38,606 nt of DNA from a virus. Shown in pieces: positions 38,576 through 38,606 of the stretch. Positions within the stretch are counted from its first letter, which is position 1. Every line of letters starts with the position of its first letter. The translations under genes were made by a program, and so were the position numbers. The stretch spans positions 1 to 38,606 of IMG/VR virus record IMGVR_UViG_3300031521_001957. One strand, 5' to 3'. Under the pieces are notes generated by a model. That model had not been told where the DNA came from. It made no database searches and saw nothing but the letters and a program-made list of their open reading frames with translations.

Positions 38576-38606
38576 TAAAGAACAATCAATTATAATAAAA
38601 TTAGGA

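Overview
The window is a piece of an AT-rich, densely packed genome of a T4-like (myovirus) tailed phage. The evidence is a recognisable set of T4-type genes: prohead protease gp21, scaffold gp22, major capsid protein gp23, small terminase gp16, recombination nuclease gp46/gp47, sliding clamp gp45, clamp loader gp44/gp62, DNA polymerase gp43, late-transcription coactivator gp33, UvsX recombinase and helicase gp41. Ten T4-type late promoters (TATAAATA, often followed by GTA) and about a dozen host-type sigma70 promoters (TTGACA, 16-17 bp, TATAAT, frequently with an extended TGA before the -10 box) support this. No tRNA, rRNA, integrase or CRISPR array was seen. The host is inferred to be Gram-negative: the endolysin has peptidoglycan-binding and GH19 domains, an RlpA-like protein has a signal peptide, and the PpnN-like protein closely resembles the enterobacterial enzyme. 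The two FN3 adhesins and the pectate-lyase fold suggest a host coated in acidic polysaccharide.

Layout. 1-10.2 kb (+): the 3' part of an FN3 adhesin, then a late-expressed head module (gp21, seven structural or unknown ORFs, gp22, gp23) closed by a strong terminator. A decayed HNH endonuclease tail lies between gp22 and gp23. 10.2-13.5 kb (-): a free-standing homing endonuclease behind gp23, four small early genes and a late gene of unknown function. 13.5-14.0 kb: an unusually GC-rich non-coding stretch with a long hairpin. 14.0-18.2 kb (+): small zinc-finger proteins, gp47, gp46 and unknowns, meeting the minus-strand small terminase gp16. 18.6-22.6 kb (+): small proteins, an HNH endonuclease whose last codons form a late promoter, possible capsid-packaged proteins, a candidate structured RNA and a GH19 endolysin. 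22.7-24.5 kb: a PpnN-like nucleotide nucleosidase overlapping an RlpA-like exported protein. 24.5-35.2 kb: the replisome (gp45, gp44, gp62, gp43, gp33, dUTPase, UvsX, gp41) with many small accessory genes. 35.2-38.6 kb: a ClpP-like protease, a Mom-like/GNAT-like protein, a three-FN3 pectate-lyase tailspike and a small late protein.

How it works together. Host RNA polymerase would read the sigma70 promoters early to make the replisome, recombination and nucleotide-metabolism genes. gp33, made from one of these, would help the phage late sigma factor (not in this window) fire the TATAAATA promoters for the head genes, gp16 and the tailspike. Several proteins carry an N-terminal Leu-Asn-Glu that fits gp21 cleavage, hinting at a wider set of packaged proteins. 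The most unusual content is the phage-encoded PpnN, the Mom-like protein with a possible relative fused to the homing endonuclease, the HNH/late-promoter hitchhiking, and two candidate structured RNAs.
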